Shown: in pieces, positions 22,901-31,835 of the stretch | Layout of the letters: each line of letters begins with the position of its first letter | Numbering within the stretch: the first letter of the stretch is position 1 | Assembly (NCBI GenBank): GCA_018056955.1 | Contig: JAGPEQ010000020.1 | Span: 1 to 36,205, forward strand | Direction of reading: 5' to 3' | Length of the DNA: 36,205 nt | DNA from: Bacteroidales bacterium | GTDB taxonomy: Bacteria; Bacteroidota; Bacteroidia; Bacteroidales; Tenuifilaceae | Translations under genes and position numbers: made by a program | The notes under the pieces: model-generated | Database searches by the model: none | Seen by the model: only the letters and a program-made list of their open reading frames with translations | Told to the model about the DNA's origin: nothing

Positions 22901-25387
22901 GGCTGATGGCTGCGTAATGGTTACTTCCACATCGAAAGTACATCCGTTCTTATCACAGATGGTAACCGTATCAGTGCAAGCAATTAGCCCGCTGAACGTG
23001 CCGCTTGGTTGAAAATCAATGCCATTTAAACTATACTCATATGATCCAATTCCGCCGCTCCCTGAAACGGTTACCGAACCGTTGTTACCCCCATAGCACG
23101 ATACGTTAGTCTGCGACACTATGCTGCCCGTAACGGCTGATGGCTGCGTAATGGTTACCACCACACTGGAAGTACACATGTTTGCATCGCGGATGGTAAC
23201 CGTATGCGTACCTGCTATGAGACCGTTAAATGTGCCGCTCGATTGAAAATCAACGCCATTTAAACTATACTTATATGGTCCAATTCCGCCGCTCCCCAAA
23301 ACGGTTACCGAACCGTTGTTACCCCCATGGCACGATACGTTGGTCTGCGAAACTATGCTGCCCGAAACGGTTGATGGTTGCGTAATGGTTACCACCACAT
23401 TGGAAGTACACATGTTTGAATCGCGGATGGTAACCGTATGCGTACCAGCTATGAGACCGTTAAATGTGCCGCTCGACTGATATGTACCGCCATTGATCCT
23501 GTACATATAGGGTGGCGTTCCACCGCTTCCCGAAACGGTTACTGAACCGTTATTACCCCCATGGCACGTTACGTTGGTCTGCGACACTATGCTGCCCGAA
23601 ACGGCTGATGGCTGCGTAATGGTTACCACCACACTGGAAGTACACATGTTTGCATCGCGGATGGTAACCGTATGCGTACCTGCTATGAGACCGTTAAATG
23701 TGCCGCTCGATTGAAAATCAACGCCATTTAAACTATACTTATATGGTCCAATTCCGCCGCTCCCTAAAACGGTTACCGAACCGTTGTTACCCCCATAACA
23801 CGATACGTTGGTCTGCGACAATATACTGCCCGAAACGGCTGATGCAGGTTGGGTAATGATTACAGATACATTGGAACGACATCCGTTTTTATCTTTAACG
23901 TAAAATTTGTATGTTGAATCTCTCAAACCTGTGAAAGTGTTAGCGTCCTGCCAAATAATAGTATCTTTACTATATGAATATTTTCCACTTCCACCTTCTG
24001 CTTTAAGAGTTACCTCTCCATTCTTATAGCCATGACATGTTATATTTTTTGGGGTTGCACTAAGCGTTAATTCTTTAGGCTCATTAATTGTAATCGTATC
24101 GATACCAGATTTACAGCCATAGCTATCAACAACATAAACTTGATAGTCTCCTTTTGTCAAATTATTAAATATTCCTGTTGTATTTGAAATACCATTACAA
24201 TAGTAAGAAAAATTTGTTGATGCCCCAGCTGTAGCCTCAAGGGTTATTTGGCCGATACTGTCACCAAAACAATTTAGGGTATCTGTATAACTTTTTATAT
24301 TCATTGTTGGATTTTGTAGCTGGATATTTTTTAATTGTATATCATATTTTGCAAAATCTTGCCTTCCCCCATTGGCATCAATTATTGTATGCCTTACATG
24401 AATTGTTTCGTATGTTTTAGGTATGCGAACCTTATAATCATTATTATTTGAATTTGCGTAGACTATTGTATCTATTTCAAGGTTTTGTATTGATCCATTA
24501 TCATTATAAGTTGTTGTCAAAAAGATTGAATCATTTTGCCCCAGTGCACCCACTGTAAAGTGAGCGTAGGTTTCATTTTCATTAGAGCATGTAGTATCAG
24601 AATATTTGTAAGTTAGAAGTCGGGGGCGAACCTCAAACGTCTGTGTATAAATTGGAGAATCAGTTATAACGCTCAGATCTTGTATTTCGTTATTATAAGT
24701 ATATGCATCTAATTGTATATTTTCTATATTATCCCCTGAATATGAAGGTACAATAAAAGAATCAGGATCTATAAAAATATCATCGTCGGAGTTTTTAATT
24801 CTGTGTCTAAACATTGTATCTCCTTCTACATATTGATTTACAATTTTTAACTTAACAGTATCTCCTTCAACAAAATATGGAATTTCATTTCCGTTTTTAA
24901 ATTTTATTCCTTGCGGAGAAGGAGGAGATATTCCAACTTGAATTGAACCGCTTATGTTATAATTAGTTATATAATAAAAACCTGGTAAATCTGTCCAATA
25001 TTCATTATTCATAAAAATATTTATTTCATATAATCTACCATAATTTAAAGTATTTAAATTAAATTCACCAGTAAAATTTGAATTACTATAGCATGCCCAT
25101 GTTGGGTGATTTTGTATTTCTAATGTTCCATTGATATTACTTATTTTAGTATAAATTTCGTTTATTCCTAAATAATTACTATTAAACTTGAATATAAAAG
25201 GGGAATTCTTTGGATCCGCGCCAATGCAATGTATTTGATCTTTTTCAGGATAAACTAATGCATTGGAAGTACAGTACAAATTTACTGTTTGAGCATTAGA
25301 GAACAATATGTTAAAAAAGAATAAAAACATATTGACCACTAATATTCTAATAAATATGTATGACCCTGAATTTTTTGTTACCATCAT
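19970..25387 (-). CDS. Giant SprB-repeat surface protein with T9SS type A sorting domain
   Basis: A cell-surface filament or adhesin-like protein of about 1805 aa. I set the start at ATG 25387 (MMVTKNSGSY...), which gives a good signal peptide ending near SNAQ. The frame runs on to an ATG at 25435, overlapping the previous gene by 20 nt. About 370 N-terminal residues of AT-rich, unrecognised sequence are followed by some 14 SprB repeats of about 78 aa, each with a C-[FYH]-G-x-x-x-G core and ending in ITxP. Five consecutive copies are nearly identical. The last ~75 residues form a type A sorting domain (FPNPNNGQFEL ... GIYLVRITSG), which is recognised by T9SS for export and attachment. SprB of Flavobacterium is a gliding adhesin; that this protein mediates motility or adhesion is inference. 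Confidence 0.9.
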   Translation of the reverse strand: MMVTKNSGSYIFIRILVVNMFLFFFNILFSNAQTVNLYCTSNALVYPEKDQIHCIGADPKNSPFIFKFNSNYLGINEIYTKISNINGTLEIQNHPTWACYSNSNFTGEFNLNTLNYGRLYEINIFMNNEYWTDLPGFYYITNYNISGSIQVGISPPSPQGIKFKNGNEIPYFVEGDTVKLKIVNQYVEGDTMFRHRIKNSDDDIFIDPDSFIVPSYSGDNIENIQLDAYTYNNEIQDLSVITDSPIYTQTFEVRPRLLTYKYSDTTCSNENETYAHFTVGALGQNDSIFLTTTYNDNGSIQNLEIDTIVYANSNNNDYKVRIPKTYETIHVRHTIIDANGGRQDFAKYDIQLKNIQLQNPTMNIKSYTDTLNCFGDSIGQITLEATAGASTNFSYYCNGISNTTGIFNNLTKGDYQVYVVDSYGCKSGIDTITINEPKELTLSATPKNITCHGYKNGEVTLKAEGGSGKYSYSKDTIIWQDANTFTGLRDSTYKFYVKDKNGCRSNVSVIITQPASAVSGSILSQTNVSCYGGNNGSVTVLGSGGIGPYKYSLNGVDFQSSGTFNGLIAGTHTVTIRDANMCTSSVVVTITQPSAVSGSIVSQTNVTCHGGNNGSVTVSGSGGTPPYMYRINGGTYQSSGTFNGLIAGTHTVTIRDSNMCTSNVVVTITQPSTVSGSIVSQTNVSCHGGNNGSVTVLGSGGIGPYKYSLNGVDFQSSGTFNGLIAGTHTVTIRDANMCTSSVVVTITQPSAVTGSIVSQTNVSCYGGNNGSVTVSGSGGIGSYEYSLNGIDFQPSGTFSGLIACTDTVTICDKNGCTFDVEVTITQPSAVSGSILSQTNVSCYGGNNGSVTVSGSGGTPPYTFSKDGWSTTVGPTYNTYTFSGLSKGYYNLVGKDANGCTIALPQVNITSPSQLVLENIATTHNRCFSGSEGVISIKAAGGTAPYSYTVDNGLSWSADSVFSGLTAGNYYARVKDSLGCTINPTLVSITQPADSFVLAVDTFKNVSCFGGNDGEVSLYVALGGHPPFTYSSDGINWQPERVFNQLTAGVGYLYATDSSGCSVKVKNPVTQPEPISATVIPFNVDCKGASTGRIVLSIAGGVGSYQVTLLSNGKTIGSKEGIAKTAEYSDLPAGTYDLTIIDSNGCTKEINGIVIAEPANLLDLLPLTVNQPSCFGYSNGQVDADATGGWGGYRYTLLGAESNNGVFSGLKAGAYSIEVADSLGCKVQKWFTIGEPDSLTLDVKVSDVQCYGGSDGRAEITATGGTPHYSFAITGNEILPKGTNSELSVMENLTAGNYTIWLYDNHGCSTSKPITISQPPKLQVLQNNFNSGATDKTCTDTVLVAPVGGVAPYTIQFPDSTAIDCPTSGYLLHSLPNGRYPFRITDSHGCTVDDTASISNLPPPTLELVEVVNASCSYSADGSITVQAFSGTNWVEVKWNNGVTGSQLIGVPAGRYTAVATDLYGCTHAETYEISKPDTLIVSKAVVHNPTCYGGTDAGISVIVTGGTKPYSYLWSNGVQADSTGQVPAGVYSVTVTDSNGCTTSGSYTLTDPPSVQPSLPSLVTLCTNQTYIADAGVTGTSYLWLSNNGFTATTAKVELSASGEYYLIVTDGNGCVGRDTIRVESYNGIIDADFLIADRASVNDTIVLIEMSWPIPQAIQWLYPAESFNEIYRTDYSLFLIPLKEGLFTIGLMTYSGPCNQYIEKKITIGPSKEARNASSNLPLFKNTVAFPNPNNGQFELLVELNSQADIVVEIFTLYGKRILLKEFRGQSIYRIPSAINPIPGIYLVRITSGHHTESVRIVVQ
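22670..23850 (-). repeat. Five tandem 234-bp SprB repeat units
   Basis: Each unit encodes SGSIxSQTNVSCxGGNNG... to ITQPSAV (78 aa). Units 1 and 3 are identical over at least 140 nt (23151 onward against 23619 onward, exactly 468 = 2 x 234 apart). Unit 5 diverges in its second half. Such direct repeats favour length changes by recombination. Confidence 0.85.
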
Positions 25388-25415
25388 AAGTTTATTTTTA
25401 AATTCAACATATACT

Positions 25416-27455
25416 TCATTTATAAAAAACATCAAGATAAAACTGATAACTTTTATCTTTGGCTATAAAAATTGTTTTATAATTGTATATATTGCCTAAC
25501 AATATAGACAAGTCATTAAATTTATAATTGTTAATATTTACTGTTCCTATTAATTTGAATTTTTCATTTTTTGTTTTTCTGTAAATCATTACTATTCCAT
25601 CAGTGCTTTTAGCATCCCAGTAAAGTTCAATTCTCCCCTCGTCAATGTTAACTTTATAGTTTACCTTAAAGGATTCCAACTCTGATGTTTTTGCGCTGTT
25701 AATTGGTATTCTGCTACTAATACCCTTACGGCCAGTAATATCAACCGCAGTACAGTAAACAATACCCTTCCCAAGGTTACTATTTATGATAAAAGATGTA
25801 TCGGCTAAAATGGTTCCACTAAATATTTCCCTTGGGGTATTTCCTTCCCCCTCAAAGTAAAGGGTATGCCTTACCACATCGCTACTTTTGCTTGGAGCAA
25901 TGCTTACCCTAGTATTTCCTATGCTATCGGACTCTAGGGTTAACACTGGGGCACTGGGCGGAATGGTGTCTGGTTTTACCAGAACAATGGGCTCGGAGGG
26001 TCTGGAGGTGTTATACCTTGTATCCAGAGCAACTAGCTTAAAGTACAGCTTGCAGCTCAACAGGCTTAGCGGGAAATTAGCAGTATAGGTTGAGTCGTAA
26101 ATAATACGGTGCGATAACAGGGTATGCTCATCGGAATCAGTGGCTGAGTAGAGTAGCTGGTAGCCTAACAAATCGGGCTCGTTTCCGTATTTCCAGGTAA
26201 ATTTTACCACTCCTGTGGAATCGAACTCCCCTTTCAACCCTGTGGGTGGTAAGGGAGGTATAGAGTCCTTGGCCTGGAAAAGCCTGGATGAGGAAAAGTA
26301 AGGCCTGTCGAACTGATCAATTGCAGCAATCCGGTAGTAGGAGTAATCGGACGGCTTTTGGGTATAGCTGAGATTGACACTTTTGTCAACCAAATCCTTA
26401 AAAACGGGCTCAAATGGCCCATCATGGTTTGCTGACTGGTAAACCATAAAGCCTTTTAGGTATTGGTTATCAACACTATCCATCGCCCAGGTTATGGCTA
26501 TTTTATCATCAACCTCCTTGATATCGGTAATCCAAGGGGTTACATCAATACTTGGCATAACATTTACCTCAATTATGTCAGAGTAAGGGCCAAAGGTGTC
26601 GAAAGGTGTTCTACCCCTTATGCGGTAGTAATATGTTGATGCCTCTAACTTAACGGAGTCGCTGACTATGTAGCTCTGAGCATCATCGTCAGTGGTACTC
26701 ATTGAGTAATAATTTTTGCCAACTACCGTAAAAAAGTTATTTCCATCTGTAGAGCGCTCCAGCTCAAAGTTGGTGTATATCCCCCTGAAGGGTTCATAGG
26801 GCATTGAAAAGGTAACTGCACATCCGTTTAACTGGTGCGTAATACCAAATGGGCGTGGAAGCAAATTACCAAAGGAGAAATCAACCAGCACATAGCCAAC
26901 CTGGTTTACCTCAATGGAATCGGTATAGTTTGAACGTACAATGTAGAGGTAGGCTTCATTGGTTTTAACCGTTGAATCGATTGCTCCTAGCCCCATCATT
27001 TGTGCTACCGTGAACGATTGGTCGGCGCAGAGTAACCCAATTGAAAAACGGCTCTGCTGATCACGGGCAATATTTACTTGTTCAAAAAAACTGTTCTGCG
27101 AGGTAACGGTCATCTCCATACCAGAACCATAAATTGCCTCAGCAGCTATAGCAAAAGTGCTACTATCGACATATTTTTTCCAACCATTCAACGGAACAGG
27201 TTGAAACATGCCAATAAGAGTAGAGTCAGGTTTGTCAATTACTTTTCCGTTTCTAATAACAGTTTTGCGGTATATGGTATACCCAGCCTTGTTGGCCCTT
27301 TGCCAGCTAACATGGTTTTCGGGAGCCCAACGCAGCAGCACCTTCCCATTATCAATGAACCCAGCAACCTGTATGGAGGGCTTTGGCGCTTCATTTTGAG
27401 CAAACAGCGTAGACCCAATCAAAACTAGAATAAGGATATATAAAACTTTTTTCAT
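25416..27455 (-). CDS. Secreted fibronectin type III-like protein
   Basis: A 679-aa protein with signal peptide MKKVLYILILVLIGSTLFAQ, then repeated beta-sandwich-like segments. KVLLRWAPENHVSW...GYTIYRK, VTFSMPYEPFRGIYTNFELERS, IAITWAMDSVDNQYLKGFMVY and VKFTWKYGNEPDLLGYQLLY all show the W ... Y/L-x-Y pattern of FnIII repeats, about four to five copies. I see no enzyme motif and no T9SS sorting domain at the C-terminus. It lies 6 nt behind the 1455-aa gene and directly ahead of the SprB-repeat gene, so it belongs to the same operon. A structural or scaffolding role at the surface is likely; its specific partner is unknown. Confidence 0.8.
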   Translation of the reverse strand: MKKVLYILILVLIGSTLFAQNEAPKPSIQVAGFIDNGKVLLRWAPENHVSWQRANKAGYTIYRKTVIRNGKVIDKPDSTLIGMFQPVPLNGWKKYVDSSTFAIAAEAIYGSGMEMTVTSQNSFFEQVNIARDQQSRFSIGLLCADQSFTVAQMMGLGAIDSTVKTNEAYLYIVRSNYTDSIEVNQVGYVLVDFSFGNLLPRPFGITHQLNGCAVTFSMPYEPFRGIYTNFELERSTDGNNFFTVVGKNYYSMSTTDDDAQSYIVSDSVKLEASTYYYRIRGRTPFDTFGPYSDIIEVNVMPSIDVTPWITDIKEVDDKIAITWAMDSVDNQYLKGFMVYQSANHDGPFEPVFKDLVDKSVNLSYTQKPSDYSYYRIAAIDQFDRPYFSSSRLFQAKDSIPPLPPTGLKGEFDSTGVVKFTWKYGNEPDLLGYQLLYSATDSDEHTLLSHRIIYDSTYTANFPLSLLSCKLYFKLVALDTRYNTSRPSEPIVLVKPDTIPPSAPVLTLESDSIGNTRVSIAPSKSSDVVRHTLYFEGEGNTPREIFSGTILADTSFIINSNLGKGIVYCTAVDITGRKGISSRIPINSAKTSELESFKVNYKVNIDEGRIELYWDAKSTDGIVMIYRKTKNEKFKLIGTVNINNYKFNDLSILLGNIYNYKTIFIAKDKSYQFYLDVFYK

Positions 27456-27461
27456 AAACTC

Positions 27462-30400
27462 TTAGTATTTAATGCTAGTTGAATACTCCGAGGTAGGATT
27501 TTCAAGCCCAGGAATAAAGTATTTAACAGTAATAGGATAGGACGAGGATGAGTAAAATCCAGCATACGATGAGTTCTTTATTCGGGTTAGAATTTCATTT
27601 TTACTATTCGGGTCAAGGTAAAATGCTTTACCGCGCAGATGTCCCCAATCATTTGAAATGTAATAACATATATTATTCTCTATTCGGTTAATGGTTTGGC
27701 TACTAAACGTCAGCTTTCCCTGCGAGATTACATTTTGGTTCAATGCAGGTAGTTCGCCATACCCAACAAGTCGGGAAACGTAAACCGGTGGTACCCCAAT
27801 ACTTTGAGTTTCCCTATAGGTTATGTTCATACCTGGAGCTAATGGATACTTGAAATAAATTAAATCCTTGTAGTTTTTGGTGTACCAATTTGTCTGGTCT
27901 AGTACTGACTGGATTTTGATCATACTCATTTCCCAACTATCGAAAAGTTCATACACAGGTGAAATCCCTCTATATTTTATATGAATTTGAGTGTAATTAT
28001 CATCAACACTATAAGAGGTATACGTAGTATTCAAACTTCTAATTTTCTCAACAAAGGTATTATACACACTTGTTCTAAAGTGTAAACCGTACAATTCAAC
28101 ATTGGTCTCTTCGGAGAGTGTGCCCTCAGCGTCTTTTGTTGTAAGCTCAATATCATCGTTCACACTTTTCTCAGTGCTCGTTACATTAGCATCGGCAACA
28201 AAAGCAGAGTTTGAATCATCTACCCTTACTATTTTTAAGCTGTAAATGCTGTTGTTGACAAGGTTATCGGGTACATACCATGTAACACGCTTTTTATCCC
28301 TTTCATAGGTTACAGGCACAATTGATGTATTATTACCCGATTTAAAGTGGGCCTCGTATCGCCATGAGCCGGGTTTTGAGAAAAGGTAATCAACCCCCTT
28401 TAATAGCTGAATATACATACTGCCATACTCATTCTTGTAGAAATTTACCATATTACGCAACGGATAGGTATATACAACATTATTTTCAGTAATATAATCG
28501 GGGGCTACACCGGTAAGGAATGCTACCATTCGCTCTTCGGTTTGTCTTTTTCCGTTCAAGCTATAGTCTGTCCAACTGGAACTAGCGCCCCGTTCCTGAA
28601 AGTAAACACCAACTTTAAGCTTTAACTTTACCTCCGATGGTAAAACCTCCAGCGGGCGCAGGGCAAGCACATCTCTAGCGGAATTCCATTCCATTGCACA
28701 TGGTATCTCGGTCTCGCCATTTACAAGCTTACAGTAATCTAATTTTATGCGGAAATACTTTTTGTTACCGCTGGCATCAAGAATTTCAAACTCTTCCTCA
28801 ACCGGAATGTTGAAAACAACCTGAGGTGTAGTGAATACATCCACCTCATTTGCTCCATCGTTAGGTGTAAGCTCGGAAATAGCACTAACTCCCTCCAGCT
28901 CATTAACACTCACAAGCTTACACTGGTTGCCATAGCTGAAGTCAAAATGGCATTTACCCTTAACTAAACCTCCTAAAACATTATACTTAGCCTCAACAGC
29001 CCCAGCAAAATAGGTTGGGTTAGGCAGCTGCGCACCCAAAACGGCTGCAAACCCTGCATCAAGGATCGTGAAATCTTTTCTCTTACCAAAAACCCTAACG
29101 CGAATACCAATTTTGGCATCAACCCATGCCCAGGCCTGACCCTGAGCATACCAGCCATTTATTCCTAGCGGGCCTGTGTGACCCTCGCATCTGGCATACT
29201 CCCCAAAATTCTTGAGCATAAAATCGAAGCCCATACCCATATCAAAGTTGCCGGTAAAAAAGAGGAAATGCTGTTCGCCGGTACTTGCTTGTACTGAAGC
29301 CCCAAAAGCAAATCCTCCACCCGATTTAGTTAGACCATCCTGTCGCAGGTTTGAAAAATTTATTTGACTGCTTAAAGAAGAGAGATTGGATGGCAATGGG
29401 GGAAAATCAGGTAGTACAGAACCTACCATAAAATAGCTCTTTGCAGTAAGAATACCCATCTTTAAACTTACAGGGGAAGTTGGTGTACCTATGTAAATAT
29501 ACCAATTACTGGGAGCAAAGTAGAAATCCACTCTGCCAGCAAGATTATCTTTACCAGCCCCGCTAACAACATTGGCAACGTTTATATAGGCCTCGGCATA
29601 TCCCGATAGTTCTTTCTTGCTTAGTAAGTACTCAATATTAACTCTAGCTTTTACCTTAGCATCGGCTTCGCTTTTATTAAGCTCTGTCATGAAACGGCCA
29701 TCGCCTGCAAAAAATATTTTTTCTATACCAAAACTGCTATTAAACTCAATACCAAAAGCCACATTCCCGTTAAAGGCATCGGGCTTAGGTTGTGTGCCAA
29801 TAACCACTTTTGCCATAACCCCAAGCGCAATGCTCGTTGTAGGCTTATAAATAATTCCTGATTTAGATACCCCTATAGCGGGTTTTGTAGTTTGAGTAGA
29901 AAGAGTATCCGATGTTAATGTAATATTATTAGGCATTATACGCTCCATGTGGTAATATGCCCCACCTCCAAAGCCGTACACTCCAAATCCAGGGAAAACT
30001 GCAATACCTGAAGGCAACGAAACACCTGCATCGGCAAACCAGTACCTAAATCCGGATACGCTACCAAACTGAGCTGTGGCATTAACCTTTATACCTGGGG
30101 TTATACTCATATCAACGTACCCAATATATCCATTACCATAGGTAGGATCATTCTTAAAGTTCTCAAGTCCACCTTTTAAAGCAACAGCGCCAAGATCAGC
30201 GTCAACCAAAATTTTCCTTAGCTCAATATCTTTATACTTCCACTCTCCTTTCTGCTGCTTAGCCCAAATTACAAAAGCAGAAGATCCTGCAATTTTCTCT
30301 TGCATTAAATTTACACTAGCATCAAATTTTAATCCTAACAGTGTATCCTTATTGTTTCTTTCAAGAGCAATAGCCTTAATTTGCACAGGAAAACCCGCCA

Positions 30401-31829
30401 TTGCTCCCGATGTCATGGAGAAAGCCTTTATGTCAATCTGTGGTTGCCTGGTTTGTACAACTAACCCTTGGAAGGTAATATCGGCAAGGCTAACGCCGGG
30501 TGTTCCGTTTACAGTTACTTTCATTTTCCCATGCAGCTCTGCTTTGGGGTAGTAAACCCCATCTTTTGACTCCACAGTAATTGTTGAATTACTATCCAAA
30601 ATCAACTTAGTCCCTGAACCAAAAAGCGGTGCATTAATCTCACCTGGCAATGAAACCTTAAACAGAAAGTTATTATCAGCATCAATACTTGCAGTATAAT
30701 TTAAAGGTTTATTGGGCTCAGTAATAGGCAAAACAATTCCTCCCGACATTCCAAATCCGGTTATTTCGCTCTTTTCAAATGATAGCGAGAGTGAATTAAT
30801 TGAGAATTTCCAACCTCCCAGATTCCCATCGTCAAGGCTTAATATCTGTGCGTTATATGCCAAACCGCCAGATATGCCCTCTAGGTCAATAAGGAACTTT
30901 GTAGCGTTGATTTCAGGCACTTTGCCACTTCTTGCAAAGGTCTTCGGGAACTTCAACGAAAACGAGCTAATGTATAAGCCTCTCCATAAATTCTTGTTTT
31001 CACCATCGAACAAAACCGATTTATAACCAGCAGGAAACTGAATGCCATCGGGATTTCGAGTATCGCTAAGGTCAAGAACTATGTTTTTGGCATAAAAACT
31101 ATACCCTTTAAGTTTTCTTAGCTGAAAGGGATCAAGGCTAACGCTAAATAATATATCGTTGAAATCGGTAACCAATCCCAAAAACTTACCTGCAACCTTT
31201 TGACCTGTTAAAACAACTCTTGTAGCAGGGTTTTCTTTCCAGAAGTTATCTTCATCAAGGTATATTATCCCTGAGATTTGTGCTTGTTTGTATCCGTTAC
31301 AATCCCACTCAATAAATGTAGAATCAGCCTTTATAATTAATTCCTTGCCAAACAAATCAAGTCTCTTATCTTTCAGCATTTTTAGCTGAGCAGTTTCTAT
31401 GCCATTTATACCAACTGTAACACTATCAGCTACTAAACCAAATTTTTTGGTTGACCCTGGTAAACTTACACTCATATACGCCTTAAGCACTGCTCCCGAG
31501 GGAGTAAATTTTAGCTTATCGAGCACTATGGTGTAATACATCCCACCTATTTCTTTGACAATTCCTAATGGTAAGGTGTATACCTTTTCAGGATCTAGCA
31601 TGTCTACAATTCTATTCTCACCCAAAACCTTCTGGGTGAGCGAATCGGCCAACCTATCCAGGTCTAATTGATCGCCAACAATTTCATCTTGGCTGTCAGT
31701 ACTTATACTTGATAATGAAAAATAAGGAATATTTGGTACTGTAGATGGTTCCTCAGCATTAACAGGACAATCTAATATTGTTATTAAAACTAAAACTATC
31801 CAAAATTTAAATAGTAATGCTTTTATCAT
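27462..31829 (-). CDS. Very large secreted protein with an Ig-like (Big_5/SbsA-type) segment, function unknown
   Basis: A 1455-aa protein with a Sec signal peptide cleaved near VNAEE. The first ~950 residues are beta-rich with repeated patterns of the type 'LKxxKFTPSGAVLKAYM' and many Gly/Ser strands, suggestive of a long repetitive beta structure. Around residues 985-1085, ELTPNDGANEVDVFTTPQVV and FNIPVEE resemble bacterial Ig-like domains of the SbsA/Big_5 type. The C-terminal ~350 residues are unrecognised. There is no T9SS domain and no catalytic signature. It is co-transcribed with the barrel-like protein (6-nt gap) upstream and the FnIII protein (6-nt gap) downstream. By position and size it is a core component of whatever structure the operon builds. 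Confidence 0.75.
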   Translation of the reverse strand: MIKALLFKFWIVLVLITILDCPVNAEEPSTVPNIPYFSLSSISTDSQDEIVGDQLDLDRLADSLTQKVLGENRIVDMLDPEKVYTLPLGIVKEIGGMYYTIVLDKLKFTPSGAVLKAYMSVSLPGSTKKFGLVADSVTVGINGIETAQLKMLKDKRLDLFGKELIIKADSTFIEWDCNGYKQAQISGIIYLDEDNFWKENPATRVVLTGQKVAGKFLGLVTDFNDILFSVSLDPFQLRKLKGYSFYAKNIVLDLSDTRNPDGIQFPAGYKSVLFDGENKNLWRGLYISSFSLKFPKTFARSGKVPEINATKFLIDLEGISGGLAYNAQILSLDDGNLGGWKFSINSLSLSFEKSEITGFGMSGGIVLPITEPNKPLNYTASIDADNNFLFKVSLPGEINAPLFGSGTKLILDSNSTITVESKDGVYYPKAELHGKMKVTVNGTPGVSLADITFQGLVVQTRQPQIDIKAFSMTSGAMAGFPVQIKAIALERNNKDTLLGLKFDASVNLMQEKIAGSSAFVIWAKQQKGEWKYKDIELRKILVDADLGAVALKGGLENFKNDPTYGNGYIGYVDMSITPGIKVNATAQFGSVSGFRYWFADAGVSLPSGIAVFPGFGVYGFGGGAYYHMERIMPNNITLTSDTLSTQTTKPAIGVSKSGIIYKPTTSIALGVMAKVVIGTQPKPDAFNGNVAFGIEFNSSFGIEKIFFAGDGRFMTELNKSEADAKVKARVNIEYLLSKKELSGYAEAYINVANVVSGAGKDNLAGRVDFYFAPSNWYIYIGTPTSPVSLKMGILTAKSYFMVGSVLPDFPPLPSNLSSLSSQINFSNLRQDGLTKSGGGFAFGASVQASTGEQHFLFFTGNFDMGMGFDFMLKNFGEYARCEGHTGPLGINGWYAQGQAWAWVDAKIGIRVRVFGKRKDFTILDAGFAAVLGAQLPNPTYFAGAVEAKYNVLGGLVKGKCHFDFSYGNQCKLVSVNELEGVSAISELTPNDGANEVDVFTTPQVVFNIPVEEEFEILDASGNKKYFRIKLDYCKLVNGETEIPCAMEWNSARDVLALRPLEVLPSEVKLKLKVGVYFQERGASSSWTDYSLNGKRQTEERMVAFLTGVAPDYITENNVVYTYPLRNMVNFYKNEYGSMYIQLLKGVDYLFSKPGSWRYEAHFKSGNNTSIVPVTYERDKKRVTWYVPDNLVNNSIYSLKIVRVDDSNSAFVADANVTSTEKSVNDDIELTTKDAEGTLSEETNVELYGLHFRTSVYNTFVEKIRSLNTTYTSYSVDDNYTQIHIKYRGISPVYELFDSWEMSMIKIQSVLDQTNWYTKNYKDLIYFKYPLAPGMNITYRETQSIGVPPVYVSRLVGYGELPALNQNVISQGKLTFSSQTINRIENNICYYISNDWGHLRGKAFYLDPNSKNEILTRIKNSSYAGFYSSSSYPITVKYFIPGLENPTSEYSTSIKY

Positions 31830-31835
31830 AATCCT

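Noticed and set aside
22670-23850. Possible CRISPR or intergenic satellite
   Set aside because: The repeat is in frame and encodes SprB domains within one open reading frame.
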